From JBELHR01 sp042091275 (GTDB lineage: Bacteria; Bacteroidota; Bacteroidia; Flavobacteriales; Flavobacteriaceae): a stretch of DNA of 64,000 nt. The DNA lies in assembly GCA_042091275.1 (NCBI GenBank), contig JBELHR010000007.1:1-64000 (forward strand), given 5' to 3'. Positions 25,353 through 35,056 of the stretch are shown one piece after another. The notes below the pieces were generated by a model. That model saw only the letters and a program-made list of their open reading frames with translations, did not search any database and was not told the DNA's origin. The number at the start of each line of letters is the position of its first letter. Positions within the stretch are counted from its first letter, which is position 1. The position numbers and the translations under genes are program-made.

Positions 25353-25488
25353 AAGCGGTTTTAAGCATTATTAACCCCTGTAAAGCACAATATTATAGAA
25401 GAGTCTTAAAAAACGCCTTAGAGCGCATTAAAAACAGAATAAATTGATTGGGTTTAGTTATTACTTACGTTTTTTTAATAAGTAAAAA

Positions 25489-25872
25489 CTATAAACAATA
25501 AATTCCTATTAAATTCGCAATAAAGTAAACTCCAAGAGAAGTGGCTCCTTGATAATCTTTTGCGATTCTTTGCCCTACTAGGAGAAATAATATAAGACAG
25601 GCAGAGCTCAATAAAAACTCTAAATAAGAATCTACAGAAGAGCTCAGGTAATAATTGTAACTATTCTTTGCCAAAATAAACAATACGATTGCTTCCAATA
25701 CACAAACCAGCCCAACTGCTAAATCTATATTCTTTGAGAGAAAACTAGTTTTAAAATGTTCGCGATAAAATGAAATAGTCGGCTTCCAGTTTAAAATTTT
25801 TTCCAGAAGGGAAAAAGAATAGGTTATTCCAAAAAACACCAGAATCAAAAAAACAATATAGTCCTTATACAT
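25489..25872 (-). CDS. DoxX/MauE-like small membrane protein
   Basis: A 127-residue integral membrane protein with about four hydrophobic helices (IVFLILVFFGITYSF, IDLAVGLVCVLEAIVLFIL, FLLSSACLILFLLV, LGVYFIANLIGIYCL). The first helix followed by SLLEKILNW resembles the MauE/DoxX group of redox-associated membrane proteins common in Bacteroidota. The function is unclear. It starts 3 bp after the stop of the DNA polymerase delta-prime gene upstream, so the two are probably co-transcribed. No terminator or further gene was seen between it and the methyltransferase at 25352. Confidence 0.7.
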   Translation of the reverse strand: MYKDYIVFLILVFFGITYSFSLLEKILNWKPTISFYREHFKTSFLSKNIDLAVGLVCVLEAIVLFILAKNSYNYYLSSSVDSYLEFLLSSACLILFLLVGQRIAKDYQGATSLGVYFIANLIGIYCL

Positions 25873-25874
25873 TT

Positions 25875-27017
25875 CTATTCGGTCTTTTGGTGGAGTAGAC
25901 GAGTCAATTTAATGGAAGTATCTAGAAGGATTAGTTTTGCGTTTCCATTTCGCTCAATATGGTAGGATGCCTTGTCTAATTCCTTGTGGATTTCCTCAAT
26001 ATTTGCACCGTGTATAAAAGGCGAAAATTTTGTGAGATCAAATCCAGGTGTTTTGGTAGTCAAATAATTCAAACTAGTCAAACCGTAATTCATCATCAAG
26101 GCTTGTCTAAAAAACTGACTGCAATAGGATAAGAATTCCTTTTGTGTTTCTCTTCCTTTTGATGCTATTTCATCGCTCCAGTCGATTAATTGTTCGATGA
26201 CACTCGCATCGCCTTTGGCTCGAAAAGCCGCTCTAACCCATGTAATAAACCACTTTTCAAATTCGTAGTCTTCATCTGGATTTTTGAGAAGTTTGAGAGC
26301 TTCATTAATATTTCCATCCCCGCGATTTATTGCGGATTCTATTTCGGCCTCTGTTTTGTTCGAATATTTGTTTTTCAAATATGATTTAGAGCTCGTTTTA
26401 TCGAGTGCGGGTATGGTCAGCAATTGACATCTCGATCTAATGGTTGATATGAGTCGTTCTTCCGAATTAGTAACTAGTATAAAAACGGTTTTTTCAGGAG
26501 GCTCTTCGACAAGTTTTAAAAGTTTATTTGAAGCGGAAATATTCAGTCGATCTGCACACCAAATTATTACCACTTTATACCCACCTTCGTAGGCTTTTAA
26601 ACTCATTTTCTGCAAAAGCGCTTGGGATTCGTCTACCCCAATTTGCCCCTGTTTCTTTTCAGCGCCTATATAGGTTAACCAATCGAAATAGTCTCTAAAC
26701 GGATTTTCTAAAACAAAACTCCGCCATTGCTCGAGAAACAGATCGGAAACGGGGTGTTTTTTAACGGAGCTGGTGGTGGCTACAGGAAAAATAAAATGCA
26801 AATCAGGATGTACAAGCGCATTGCATTTGCGTTCGGTATCCTCTGGAATTGATGCGTTTATTTTTAACAATTCAGAAGCGTAAGAAATAGCCAAAGCCAA
26901 GGAACCAGAACCACTGGAACCCTCAAAAATTTGTGCGTGAGGAATTCTACCAGATTCTAAGGTCTCTCGCAGGTGATTTTTATATTTTTCTTGTCCAGGA
27001 ACATCGGCATAAGTCAT
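25875..27017 (-). CDS. holB: DNA polymerase III delta-prime subunit (clamp-loader ATPase-like)
   Basis: A 380-residue AAA+ clamp-loader subunit. It begins YADVPGQEKYKNHLRETLE and IPHAQIFEGSSGSGSLALA. The P-loop is degenerate: the Lys of GxxGxGK is missing (GSSGSGSL), as expected for the non-hydrolysing delta-prime. Further marks are CNALVHPDLHFIFP, ADRLNISASNKLLKLVEEPPEKTVFILVT (sensor region, given in part) and STIRSRCQLL. It helps DnaX and HolA load the beta clamp at replication forks. ATG 27017 (MTYADVPG) is chosen over 27023. Divergent from pgk. Confidence 0.93.
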   Translation of the reverse strand: MTYADVPGQEKYKNHLRETLESGRIPHAQIFEGSSGSGSLALAISYASELLKINASIPEDTERKCNALVHPDLHFIFPVATTSSVKKHPVSDLFLEQWRSFVLENPFRDYFDWLTYIGAEKKQGQIGVDESQALLQKMSLKAYEGGYKVVIIWCADRLNISASNKLLKLVEEPPEKTVFILVTNSEERLISTIRSRCQLLTIPALDKTSSKSYLKNKYSNKTEAEIESAINRGDGNINEALKLLKNPDEDYEFEKWFITWVRAAFRAKGDASVIEQLIDWSDEIASKGRETQKEFLSYCSQFFRQALMMNYGLTSLNYLTTKTPGFDLTKFSPFIHGANIEEIHKELDKASYHIERNGNAKLILLDTSIKLTRLLHQKTE

Positions 27018-27114
27018 GATCAAATTTATGCAAAACTTAACGGACTAGATTAACTTATTTTTTAAAAAATAATAATCTAAAACCTTAACTTCGCTTTTCA
27101 CAAAAAACAGAATG

Positions 27115-28302
27115 ATGAAAACAATAATGGATTTTGACTTTAAAAACAAGAAAGCATTAATTAGAGTAGACTTTAATGTTCCTTTAAATGAACAGTTTGA
27201 AGTTACCGACACAACTCGTATTCAAGCCGCAAAACCAACTATTGATAAAATTCTGTCAGACGGAGGTTCTGTGGTCTTGATGTCACATTTGGGAAGACCA
27301 AAAGGAGTTGAGAAAAAATATTCTTTAGAACATATTTTGGAAGATGTTTCCAAGGTAATGGAAAGACCGGTAAAATTTGTGGATGACTGTGTGGGAGAAA
27401 AGGCAGAGGCAGCAGTTGAAAACCTGGAGCCAGGTGAGATCTTAGTATTAGAAAACTTGCGATTTTACGAGGAGGAAAAGTCCGGAGATAAGGCCTTTTC
27501 AGAACAATTGTCAAAACTAGGTGATATCTATGTAAACGATGCTTTTGGTACTGCACACAGAGCTCACGCTTCTACGACTGTAGTTGCGAACTTTTTTGAA
27601 AACAACAAATGTTTTGGACTATTATTGGCCAAAGAAATAGAATCTATAGGTAAAGTTTTAGAAGACAGCGAGCGTCCTGTAACGGCTATTTTAGGAGGTT
27701 CTAAGGTGTCTTCTAAGATCACAATAATCGAAAACATACTCGACAAAGTAGACCATTTAATAATTGGCGGTGGAATGAGTTTCACTTTTGTCAAGGCACA
27801 AGGAGGTAAAATTGGAGACTCAATTGTAGAGGACGACAAGCAAGAATTGGCTCTGAGTATTTTGAGTAAAGCAAAAGAAAAAGGAGTTCAAATACATTTA
27901 CCAATTGACTCTTTGGTGGCAGATAGCTTTTCCAATGAGGCCAAAACGAAAACCTGCCCTATAGGAGAAATAGAAGATGGATGGATGGGACTCGATGCCG
28001 GTCCAAAGTCTATTGAGATCTTTGAAGAAGTTATTTTAAAATCTAAAACTATTCTTTGGAATGGTCCTGTTGGGGTTTTTGAATTGCCAACTTTTGCAAA
28101 CGGAACGATTGCTCTTGGCGAGGCAATTTCTAAATCTACAGCACAAGGGTGTTTTTCTCTAGTAGGAGGAGGAGATTCTGTCGCAGCGGTCAAGCAATTC
28201 GGCTTTGCGGACAAGGTGAGTTACGTCTCTACAGGAGGTGGCGCCATGTTAGAGAGTTTAGAAGGAAAAACACTTCCTGGAATTCAGGCAATTTTATCAT
28301 AA
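27115..28302 (+). CDS. pgk: Phosphoglycerate kinase
   Basis: A 395-residue glycolytic and gluconeogenic enzyme transferring phosphate between 1,3-bisphosphoglycerate and ADP. The N-terminal signature is KKALIRVDFNVPL, then the substrate-binding VVLMSHLGRPKG, LENLRFYEEEK, YVNDAFGTAHRAHAST, the hinge and nucleotide region ILGGSKVSSKI, WNGPVGVFE and the C-terminal VGGGDSVAAVKQ with STGGGAMLE. Length is standard. ATG 27115 is chosen (27112 also possible). The aldo-keto reductase gene follows 12 bp later. TAACTTCG at 27086-27093 is a one-mismatch -7 box. Confidence 0.97.
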   Translation: MKTIMDFDFKNKKALIRVDFNVPLNEQFEVTDTTRIQAAKPTIDKILSDGGSVVLMSHLGRPKGVEKKYSLEHILEDVSKVMERPVKFVDDCVGEKAEAAVENLEPGEILVLENLRFYEEEKSGDKAFSEQLSKLGDIYVNDAFGTAHRAHASTTVVANFFENNKCFGLLLAKEIESIGKVLEDSERPVTAILGGSKVSSKITIIENILDKVDHLIIGGGMSFTFVKAQGGKIGDSIVEDDKQELALSILSKAKEKGVQIHLPIDSLVADSFSNEAKTKTCPIGEIEDGWMGLDAGPKSIEIFEEVILKSKTILWNGPVGVFELPTFANGTIALGEAISKSTAQGCFSLVGGGDSVAAVKQFGFADKVSYVSTGGGAMLESLEGKTLPGIQAILS

Positions 28303-28314
28303 ACAAAAAGCTTA

Positions 28315-29346
28315 ATGAAATATACAAACATTCCAAATACCGATATTAAGGTTTCCAAAATTTGTCTTGGAACCATGACTTTTGGTGAGCAGAATACGGA
28401 GAAAGAGGCTCATGAGCAAATTGAATTTGCTTTGGACAAAGGAGTTAATTTTATAGATACAGCCGAAATGTACTCTGTTCCGGGTAAAGCAGAAACCCAA
28501 GGAAGTACCGAGCGATTTATCGGTTCTTGGTTAAAAGACAATAGAGATAAAGTAGTTGTAGCAACAAAAATAACAGGTCCAAACCCCTATTTTTCCTATC
28601 TGCGTGACGACTTGAGTTTCTCCAAGGAAAACATACTCAAGGCTGTCGAAGGTAATCTAAAGCGTTTACAGACAGATTATATAGATCTTTATCAGTTACA
28701 TTGGCCGGACAGAAACACCAACCGTTTTGGCAAGCGAAACTTTACTTGGGACGAATCTGATCCTTGGCAAGACAATATTTCTGAGGTTAACGAAATACTA
28801 GATGGACTTGTAAAAGAGGGTAAGATTAGACACTACGGAGTCTCGAATGAGAGTCCCTGGGGATTGATGCGCCACCTGAACGAAAGCGAGAAAAGCCAGA
28901 GGACTAGGTGCAAAACCATACAAAATTCCTATTCCTTATTAAACAGAACTTTTGAATACAGTTTGTCTGAGGTCTCTATGCGAGAAAAAGTTGGGCTCTT
29001 GGCTTATTCCCCTCTCGGTTTTGGGGTTCTTTCAGGAAAGTATCTCAAAGGAAAACCAAAAGATGCTAGAATCACCCTTTTTCCTCAATACAAACGCTAT
29101 ATCGGTGAACAGGCTCAAAATTTGACCCAGATGTACTATGATTTGGCGCAAGAAAATAATATTTCTCTCGCTCAGATGGCATTGGCTTTTGTCAATCAAC
29201 AGCCTTTTCTAACAGCGAATATTATAGGGGCTACAAACCTAAAGCAACTAGAGGAGAACATTGGGAGTATCGATATTGACTTGAGTCCAGAACTCTTGAG
29301 AAAAATCGATCAACTTCACGAGTTACAACCCAATCCAGCACCATAA
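28315..29346 (+). CDS. tas: Aldo/keto reductase, Tas-like
   Basis: A 343-residue NADP(H)-dependent TIM-barrel reductase, strikingly similar in layout to E. coli Tas. It shares LGTMTFGEQNTE near the start, INFIDTAEMYSVPG-type sequence (FIDTAEMYSVPGKAETQG), LKRLQTDYIDLYQLHWPDR, HYGVSNESPWGLMRH, NSYSLLNRTFE, AYSPLGFGVLSGKYL and the NADP block IIGATNLKQLEENI. The catalytic tetrad Asp, Tyr (AEMY), Lys (ATKI) and His (LHWP) is present. The natural substrate is unknown. It lies 12 bp after pgk in a likely operon, ending at a strong terminator. Confidence 0.9.
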   Translation: MKYTNIPNTDIKVSKICLGTMTFGEQNTEKEAHEQIEFALDKGVNFIDTAEMYSVPGKAETQGSTERFIGSWLKDNRDKVVVATKITGPNPYFSYLRDDLSFSKENILKAVEGNLKRLQTDYIDLYQLHWPDRNTNRFGKRNFTWDESDPWQDNISEVNEILDGLVKEGKIRHYGVSNESPWGLMRHLNESEKSQRTRCKTIQNSYSLLNRTFEYSLSEVSMREKVGLLAYSPLGFGVLSGKYLKGKPKDARITLFPQYKRYIGEQAQNLTQMYYDLAQENNISLAQMALAFVNQQPFLTANIIGATNLKQLEENIGSIDIDLSPELLRKIDQLHELQPNPAP

Positions 29347-29376
29347 AAAAAGAGCCCTCGAGGCTCTTTTTTTAAT
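29344..29376. terminator. Bidirectional terminator between tas and trpS
   Basis: Stem AGAGCC/GGCTCT (29351-29356 with 29362-29367), 5-base loop, A-run before and T-run after; serves both convergent genes. Confidence 0.85.
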
Positions 29377-30340
29377 ATCCTATTTTAGAACGAACACGGC
29401 TCAATACAGAAGAAGCGACCTGTTTCGCTTTCTCTGCCCCCTTGGCAAGTGCCGCCTCTATTTCTTCTGGGTTGTCCATATAGTGGTTATACAAGGCCCT
29501 CTCTTTTTCGAAGGTCGAAACTAATAACTCAAAAAACGCTTGTTTTGCGTGGCCATATCCATAGTTTCCTCCCAAATAATTTGCCCTCATTTCAGCGAGC
29601 TGCTCTTCGTTTGCCAAAAGTTTGTAAAGCGCAAACAAGTTACATGTGTCTGGGTCTTTTGGGTCTTCCATCGGCGTAGAGTCCGTCTGAATTTTCATAA
29701 CCTGCTTTCGCAGCTTTTTGTCCGTCAAAAATATATCGATAATATTTCCTTGAGACTTACTCATTTTACCCCCGTTGGTACCCGGAACATACATCGTGTT
29801 TTCACTGATTTCTGCCTTTGGTAGAACCAAGGTCTCTCCCATAGAACTATTGAATCTGCTCGCCACATCTCGGGTCATCTCTATATGTTGCAACTGGTCT
29901 TTACCGACCGGAATTATTTCTGCGTCGTAGAGAAGAATGTCAGCAGCCATCAACATAGGATAGTCAAAAAGACCTGCGTTTACATCTTCTAAACGATCTG
30001 CCTTATCCTTAAAGGAATGTGCCAAAGTAAGTCTTTGATACGGAAAGAAACAGTTCAGATACCAAGTTAACTCCGTGACCTCAGGGACATCGCTCTGTCT
30101 GTAAAAAACAGTTTTCTCAATATCGAGACCAAAAGCTAGCCAGGTTGCAGCTGTACTTAAAGTGTTATTTTTTAGCAAGGAACCGTCTTTGATTTGGGTC
30201 AAAGAATGGAGGTCTGCAATAAATAAAAAAGAATCGTTTTTTGGCTGATTAGCCATTTTGATCGCTGGCTGTATAGCCCCGAGTATATTTCCTAAGTGCG
30301 GTGTTCCTGTGCTCTGAACACCAGTCAAAATTCTTGCCAT
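29372..30340 (-). CDS. trpS: Tryptophan-tRNA ligase
   Basis: A 322-residue class I synthetase charging tRNA-Trp. The HIGH-type motif is TGTPHLGNILGAI and the KMSKS motif is GKMSKSQGNIIDIF. FIADLHSLTQ, YPMLMAADILLYDA and PVGKDQLQHIEMTRD are further family marks. The C-terminal end is short. ATG 30340 (MARILTGVQS) is the conserved start; the longer frame to 30364 adds unconserved residues. It converges with the tas gene at a shared terminator and is divergent from plsC. Confidence 0.97.
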   Translation of the reverse strand: MARILTGVQSTGTPHLGNILGAIQPAIKMANQPKNDSFLFIADLHSLTQIKDGSLLKNNTLSTAATWLAFGLDIEKTVFYRQSDVPEVTELTWYLNCFFPYQRLTLAHSFKDKADRLEDVNAGLFDYPMLMAADILLYDAEIIPVGKDQLQHIEMTRDVASRFNSSMGETLVLPKAEISENTMYVPGTNGGKMSKSQGNIIDIFLTDKKLRKQVMKIQTDSTPMEDPKDPDTCNLFALYKLLANEEQLAEMRANYLGGNYGYGHAKQAFFELLVSTFEKERALYNHYMDNPEEIEAALAKGAEKAKQVASSVLSRVRSKIGY

Positions 30341-30431
30341 TGTCGCTTTACTTGAGTAGAGCATAAAATTACAAATAATTGACCTTTAAGTCTTATTTTA
30401 GCCCGAGAAATTATTTTGATTGCCTTTGAAA

Positions 30432-31163
30432 ATGAAATTATTTAAGTATTTGTTTTGGACGATATGGAGATCTTGGTTTGCTGTTTGGGGAGCTATTGTC
30501 ACCATTGTTGTGAGTCCATTTATGTTTGTTTTTTTAATAGACGACAGAACATTCCACCTGTTTTCAAAAGCCTTAAAGATTTGGTCTTCAGCCATTTTGT
30601 TTGGTATGGGGTTTTATCTAAAAGCAGTTGGAAACAAACCAAAACTATCCCAGAGCAGCTACATTTATATCGCAAATCACACCTCTGTTTTAGACATTTT
30701 GATGATGATTTCAATTTCTGAAAAACCATTGGTTTTTGTTGGAAAAAAAGAGCTCAGTAAGATTCCTTTGTTTGGTTATTTCTACAAAAAGACTTGTGTT
30801 TTGGTCGATCGATCCTCTCACAAGAGCAGGGTGGGTGTCTATCAAGGTATTTCAAAAAAAATAGATGAAGGAAAGTCTATCTGTATTTTTCCTGAGGGCT
30901 TGGTATCTGAGGACGAGAGTATTGTGCTTTGCCCTTTTCGAGTGGGAGCCTTTAAGATCGCAATTGACCACAAATTAAATATTATTCCAGTAGTTCTAAA
31001 AGACTGTAAAGCGCGTTATTCTTTTACTTTTTTTTCTGGTTCTCCTGGAAAACTTCGCTATGCGTATTTAGACCTGATCAGTCAGAATAATTTTGACAAC
31101 CCCAGAGAGATGAGAGACGAGGCCTTTGATCAGTTTTACGCTTATTTAACCCAAGACAAGTAG
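30432..31163 (+). CDS. plsC: 1-acyl-sn-glycerol-3-phosphate acyltransferase
   Basis: A 243-residue membrane-associated acyltransferase that adds the second acyl chain to make phosphatidic acid. Two hydrophobic N-terminal segments anchor it. The catalytic NHTSVLD (HxxxxD motif I) is at about residues 82-88, followed by FVGKKELSKIPLFG (motif II region) and FPEGLVS (motif III). The ATG at 30432 is preferred to the TTG at 30420. The end overlaps the convergent CYTH gene by 22 bp. It works downstream of gpsA and PlsX/Y, which supply the lysophosphatidate substrate. Confidence 0.92.
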   Translation: MKLFKYLFWTIWRSWFAVWGAIVTIVVSPFMFVFLIDDRTFHLFSKALKIWSSAILFGMGFYLKAVGNKPKLSQSSYIYIANHTSVLDILMMISISEKPLVFVGKKELSKIPLFGYFYKKTCVLVDRSSHKSRVGVYQGISKKIDEGKSICIFPEGLVSEDESIVLCPFRVGAFKIAIDHKLNIIPVVLKDCKARYSFTFFSGSPGKLRYAYLDLISQNNFDNPREMRDEAFDQFYAYLTQDK

Positions 31164-31618
31164 GGGTTTTTACTCAATTCCGAGTTGTAATATTTAGGCT
31201 GTCCAGTCACTTCTGTGCCCAGCCAAGAGGGCTTTATAAAATTTTCTTCTTCGGAATTCAATTCGACTTCTGCGATGATAAGTCCTTCATTTAGACCTGA
31301 AAACACGTCAATTTCAAAGCAATGATTTCCAGACTCCACCTCAAACCGACGTTTTTGAATAATGTTTTTTTCGCATAAGAGAAGCAGGTCTTTTGCTTCT
31401 TTAAAATCAATTTCTTTCTCCCATTCAAATCTACTGAGACCGGAATCGTTGGTTTTCCCTTTGATGGTCAAAAAACCTTGCTCATCCTTCAATCGGACCC
31501 GAACCACCCGGTTCTTATCGGAATTTAAAAAGCCTTGTTCTATGGAATAGGAGCGTGAAGATTGGGATTCAAAGAGTTGGTTTTTCACTAAAAACTTTCG
31601 TTCTATTTCAATAGCCAT
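31142..31618 (-). CDS. CYTH domain protein (triphosphate tunnel metalloenzyme)
   Basis: A 158-residue single-domain CYTH protein. The N-terminal EIERKFLV carries the ExExK signature that binds metal and phosphate in the tunnel. Further strands contain the alternating charged residues of the family (RVRLKDEQGFLTIKGK, FEWEKEI, FEIDVF, IIAEVEL). Related bacterial enzymes hydrolyse inorganic triphosphate or thiamine triphosphate, but the substrate cannot be fixed here. Length is typical for stand-alone TTM proteins. It is divergent from recO, and its 3' end overlaps plsC by 22 bp. Confidence 0.9.
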   Translation of the reverse strand: MAIEIERKFLVKNQLFESQSSRSYSIEQGFLNSDKNRVVRVRLKDEQGFLTIKGKTNDSGLSRFEWEKEIDFKEAKDLLLLCEKNIIQKRRFEVESGNHCFEIDVFSGLNEGLIIAEVELNSEEENFIKPSWLGTEVTGQPKYYNSELSKNPYLSWVK

Positions 31619-31682
31619 AAAAATATTTTTTTCAAAGATAAGTTCTATTATTTACATATGATAAAATGTGTAGCTTTACCCT

Positions 31683-32402
31683 ATGATCGCCAAGACGCAA
31701 GCTATTGTCTTTAAAAGTATAAAGTTTAGAGAGACAAGTTTAATTGTTACCTGTTTTACGGAAGAGTTCGGTATTCAGTCGTATTTGGTCCGCGGTGCCC
31801 TTGGAAAGCGGAAATCGGGTTTAAAAGGAGCGCATTTTCAGCTTTTAAATCAATTAGACCTCGTCGTTAAAAACAATAACAAAGGCCATTTAAACAGTAT
31901 AAATGAGCTAAAAATCAGTACCCAATACAAATATATACCCTTTGACCCCATAAAACAGAGTGTTTTGTTGTTTTTGGCAGAGTTTTTGAGCGAGAGTATT
32001 AGGGAAGAAGTTCCCCACAAAGAGTTGTTTAATTTTATCCAAAGGGGAATCTTGCTTTTAGACGAGTTGAATGTCTGTGCAGATTTTCACTTGGTGTTTT
32101 TGTTAAAGTTGTCAAAATATTTAGGTTTCTATCCGCAGATTTCAGAAATTTCCCTGCCTTTATTTAATATGGAGGACGGTTGTTTTGTTTCGACTGTTCA
32201 CAATAGGGGAAACTTAAATGAAATGGATTCAAATTTGCTTAAGAAGCTGTTGAATTTAGATTTTGAGGATTTATATGAAGTGCAATTTAACAACTCGCAA
32301 AGGCAAGTTTTATTATTGGTTTTGATCCAATATTACAGCTTGCATTTAAATGGTTTTAGAAGTCCAAAATCTCTTGAGGTTTTGAAAACGATATTTAGTT
32401 AA
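31683..32402 (+). CDS. recO: DNA repair protein RecO
   Basis: A 239-residue protein of the RecFOR pathway, which loads RecA on SSB-coated gaps. The N-terminal OB fold is recognised by KTQAIVFKSIKFRETSLIV and FGIQSYLVRGALGKRKSG. A helical C-terminal domain follows (FLAEFLSESIREEVPHKELF). The zinc-binding cysteines of some RecO proteins are not evident. Length is normal. The TonB receptor gene begins 1 bp after its stop, so the two may be co-transcribed. RecA, RecO, DprA, Pol IV and Mfd are all encoded within this window. Confidence 0.92.
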   Translation: MIAKTQAIVFKSIKFRETSLIVTCFTEEFGIQSYLVRGALGKRKSGLKGAHFQLLNQLDLVVKNNNKGHLNSINELKISTQYKYIPFDPIKQSVLLFLAEFLSESIREEVPHKELFNFIQRGILLLDELNVCADFHLVFLLKLSKYLGFYPQISEISLPLFNMEDGCFVSTVHNRGNLNEMDSNLLKKLLNLDFEDLYEVQFNNSQRQVLLLVLIQYYSLHLNGFRSPKSLEVLKTIFS

Positions 32403-32403
32403 A

Positions 32404-35042
32404 ATGACAAAAAAACTCATCCCCTTTCTCGCAATTATCTTCGGGATATTGCAGACCAACGGTCAGGAAATAAGGGTTATAGATAAAGATAGTAAACTGC
32501 CGATAACTTCGGTTAAAATCAGCGCAAGCAATAGTGGTTTGATTGTCAAAACGGATGAAGACGGTTTGGTCGACTTGGATCTTTTTTCAACCTACAAACC
32601 TCTGAAGTTTAGTCACCCTGACTATCTAGTCTACGAATTTACACTTCGGAAAATCAAAAAGATGAACTACGAGGTTCTTTTGACCAAAAGGTCAGAATAC
32701 CTGAACGAAATTGTTTTGTCTGTTTCTCGAAAAAAAGAAAACAGAAACCAAGTTGCAGAACAGATCAATGTTATCACCTCAGCAGATATAAAGAAAATAG
32801 CACCTCAAACCTCTGCTGATCTTTTGGCAAGCACTGCTGGAGTAAGAGTTCAAAAGTCTCAGTTTGGGGGAGGAAGTCCAGTGCTGAGAGGTATGGAAGC
32901 AAACAGGGTTCTGTTAGTTATAGATGGAGTTAGAATGAATAACGCTATTTACCGAAAAGGACATTTGCAAAGTGCCATAACCGTTTCTCCTCTTAGTTTG
33001 GAGAGGACCGAAGTCGTTTTTGGGCCATCGTCTCTTATGTATGGATCGGATGCCTTGGGAGGTGTGATTCATTTTTATACCCAAAAACCGAAACCCTCTA
33101 AAGAAAACGCTTTTAACCTTTCTACCTATTCTAGGTATTCTTCAGCCAATCAAGAAATAACAAATCAACTCAGTTTTGAAATAATCGAGGACAAATGGGC
33201 TACCTATACAAGTGTTAGTTACAGTGACTTTGATGATCTGCGGATGGGGTCGAATAGAAGTCATGGGTTTGAGGAATGGGGGCTCGTTCCTTTCTACTCA
33301 GAAAACACCAGAACTTATTTTAGCGAATTCCCCACGGCTAATGGGGATCCAGAACTGCAAAAAAACACGGGATATAATCAATTAGATATACTTCAAAAAT
33401 TCGTTTTTGATCTAGAAGAAGACCGAGAATTGACCTTTAATTTTCAGTATTCTGAATCCTCAGATATCCCACGTTTTGATAGGCTTACTGAATATTCTGG
33501 GAGAGAGTTAAAATTTGCAGAATGGTCTTATGGACCTCAAAAACGCCTCTTGGCTTCCGCACAGCTCGCATCAGAAGTAAATAAAAGCTGGATGAATAGC
33601 GCTAATTTTGTCTTTGCCTATCAACACCTTGAAGAGGAGAGACTACAACGTAAATTTGGAAGCCTAGATCGCTCCTACAGAAATGAATTTGTAGATGTTT
33701 TTAGTTTGAATGCTGACTTTACAGCGGAACTCAAAGGAAACAGCTTTTTTCAATACGGTTTAGAGATTATTACTAACGGTGTCGCCTCGAGATCCTCAGG
33801 TAATATTATTGAAGTTTCCGGAAATGAAGTTGTCGGAGTTGCCGGTTATTTTGACGTACAGACGCGATATCCAGATGGCGGCTCATCCTATAACAATCAA
33901 GCTGCTTATATAGATTTTAAAACTCAAATCAGTGAAAAGAGCTCTTTTAGTGCCGGGATGCGCTATACGGCCACACAACTTAGAGCTAAATGGGTAGATG
34001 AGACTTATATCACTCTTCCTCAGGAGAACATAAAACTATCTAACGGCGCTCTTACCGCCCAACTTAGTTATGTCTACAGTCCAAAGAATTGGCAAATCAG
34101 CACCTTACTCTCTTCGGGTTTCCGTTCTCCTAATATTGACGATATCGGTAAAATTAGAGAAAAGAATGGTTTTGTATCCGTACCTAACGTCAATCTAAAA
34201 CCGGAATATGCTTATAACGGAGAGTTCGGNNNNNNNNNNNNNNNNNNNNNNNNNNNNNNNNNNNNNNNNNNNNNNNNNNNNNNNNNNNNNNNNNNNNNNN
34301 NNNNNNNNNNNNNNNNNNNNNNNNNNNNNTATCCGTACCTAACGTCAATCTAAAACCGGAATATGCTTATAACGGAGAGTTCGGAATCACCCACTTTTTT
34401 AACAAGGAAAAGTTCCGAATCGGCCTAAATGCTTATTATACTTTATTAGATAAGTATATCATGAGAGAAATTTTTGATATCACCGGAGCCGAGGTCAATG
34501 CGGCTAGCCCTCCTACAATTGTATACGACGGAGAAGAAGCAGTCACCTATGCCAATGTCAACAAAGGAATGGCCTATGTCTATGGATTTACCTTTGACGC
34601 GCGAGGAGAAATCAATAGATATTTAAGTGCAAATAGTTCTTTTACCTATACAAAAGGGAGGTCTTATGACGAGGGAATTCCGCTGTCATCAATTCCTCCG
34701 TTTTTTGGAAATATCGGAATAGACTTTGTGAAAAATAGAATAGGACTCGGCGTAGATTTCGATTTTAATGGCGCCAAAAAACCAGAGGATTACAATATAA
34801 TTGAAGGTATTGATAACTTTGTTCAGACTCCTTTTACTATAGACCCAGAAACCGAGGAAATATCCTACTATGGAACGCCAGCTTGGTCCACGCTCAACTT
34901 CAATTCGAGCTATGCTGTGAATCAATATGTGGAGTTCCAATTTATGGTACAAAACATATTTGACCAGCACTACAAAGAGTTCGCTTCGGCAATTAGTGCT
35001 CCCGGAAGAAACTTTATCGGTACAGTGGTTTTAAATTTTTAG
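32404..35042 (+). CDS. TonB-dependent outer membrane receptor (heme/siderophore type), interrupted by an assembly artefact
   Basis: Collapsing gap 3 and one 55-bp copy joins both halves in frame to 827 residues. A signal peptide (KKLIPFLAIIFGILQTNGQ) precedes a carboxypeptidase-regulatory-like beta-sandwich (to about residue 100). The plug domain follows, with VINVITSADI-like NVITSADIKKIAPQ, GVRVQKSQFGGGSPVLRG and NRVLLVIDGVRMNNAIY, then the 22-strand barrel. The last residues, FIGTVVLNF, end in Phe. The plug pattern resembles heme or catechol receptors (HmuR/BtuB-like), but the ligand is not certain. It takes up a large substrate using TonB energy. Converges with the acyl-CoA dehydrogenase gene 14 bp away. 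Confidence 0.92.
34175..34229 (+). repeat. 55-bp direct copy, left flank of gap 3
   Basis: Identical to 34330-34384; collapse restores the TonB receptor frame. Assembly artefact. Confidence 0.9.
34230..34329. other. Assembly gap 3 (100 N), artefactual
   Basis: 100 N between identical 55-bp ends inside the TonB receptor gene. Confidence 0.95.
34330..34384 (+). repeat. 55-bp direct copy, right flank of gap 3
   Basis: Identical to 34175-34229. Confidence 0.9.
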
Positions 35043-35056
35043 ATAAATCTAAAGGG

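Noticed and set aside
25461..25485. Inverted repeat TTACTTA/TAAGTAA as a terminator between the methyltransferase and the DoxX-like gene.
   Set aside because: Seven A/T-rich pairs with an 11-base loop are too weak to call.
30398..30595. Short minus-strand frames antisense to plsC and many similar small frames elsewhere.
   Set aside because: They lack conserved features and lie opposite well-supported genes, so they are shadow frames.
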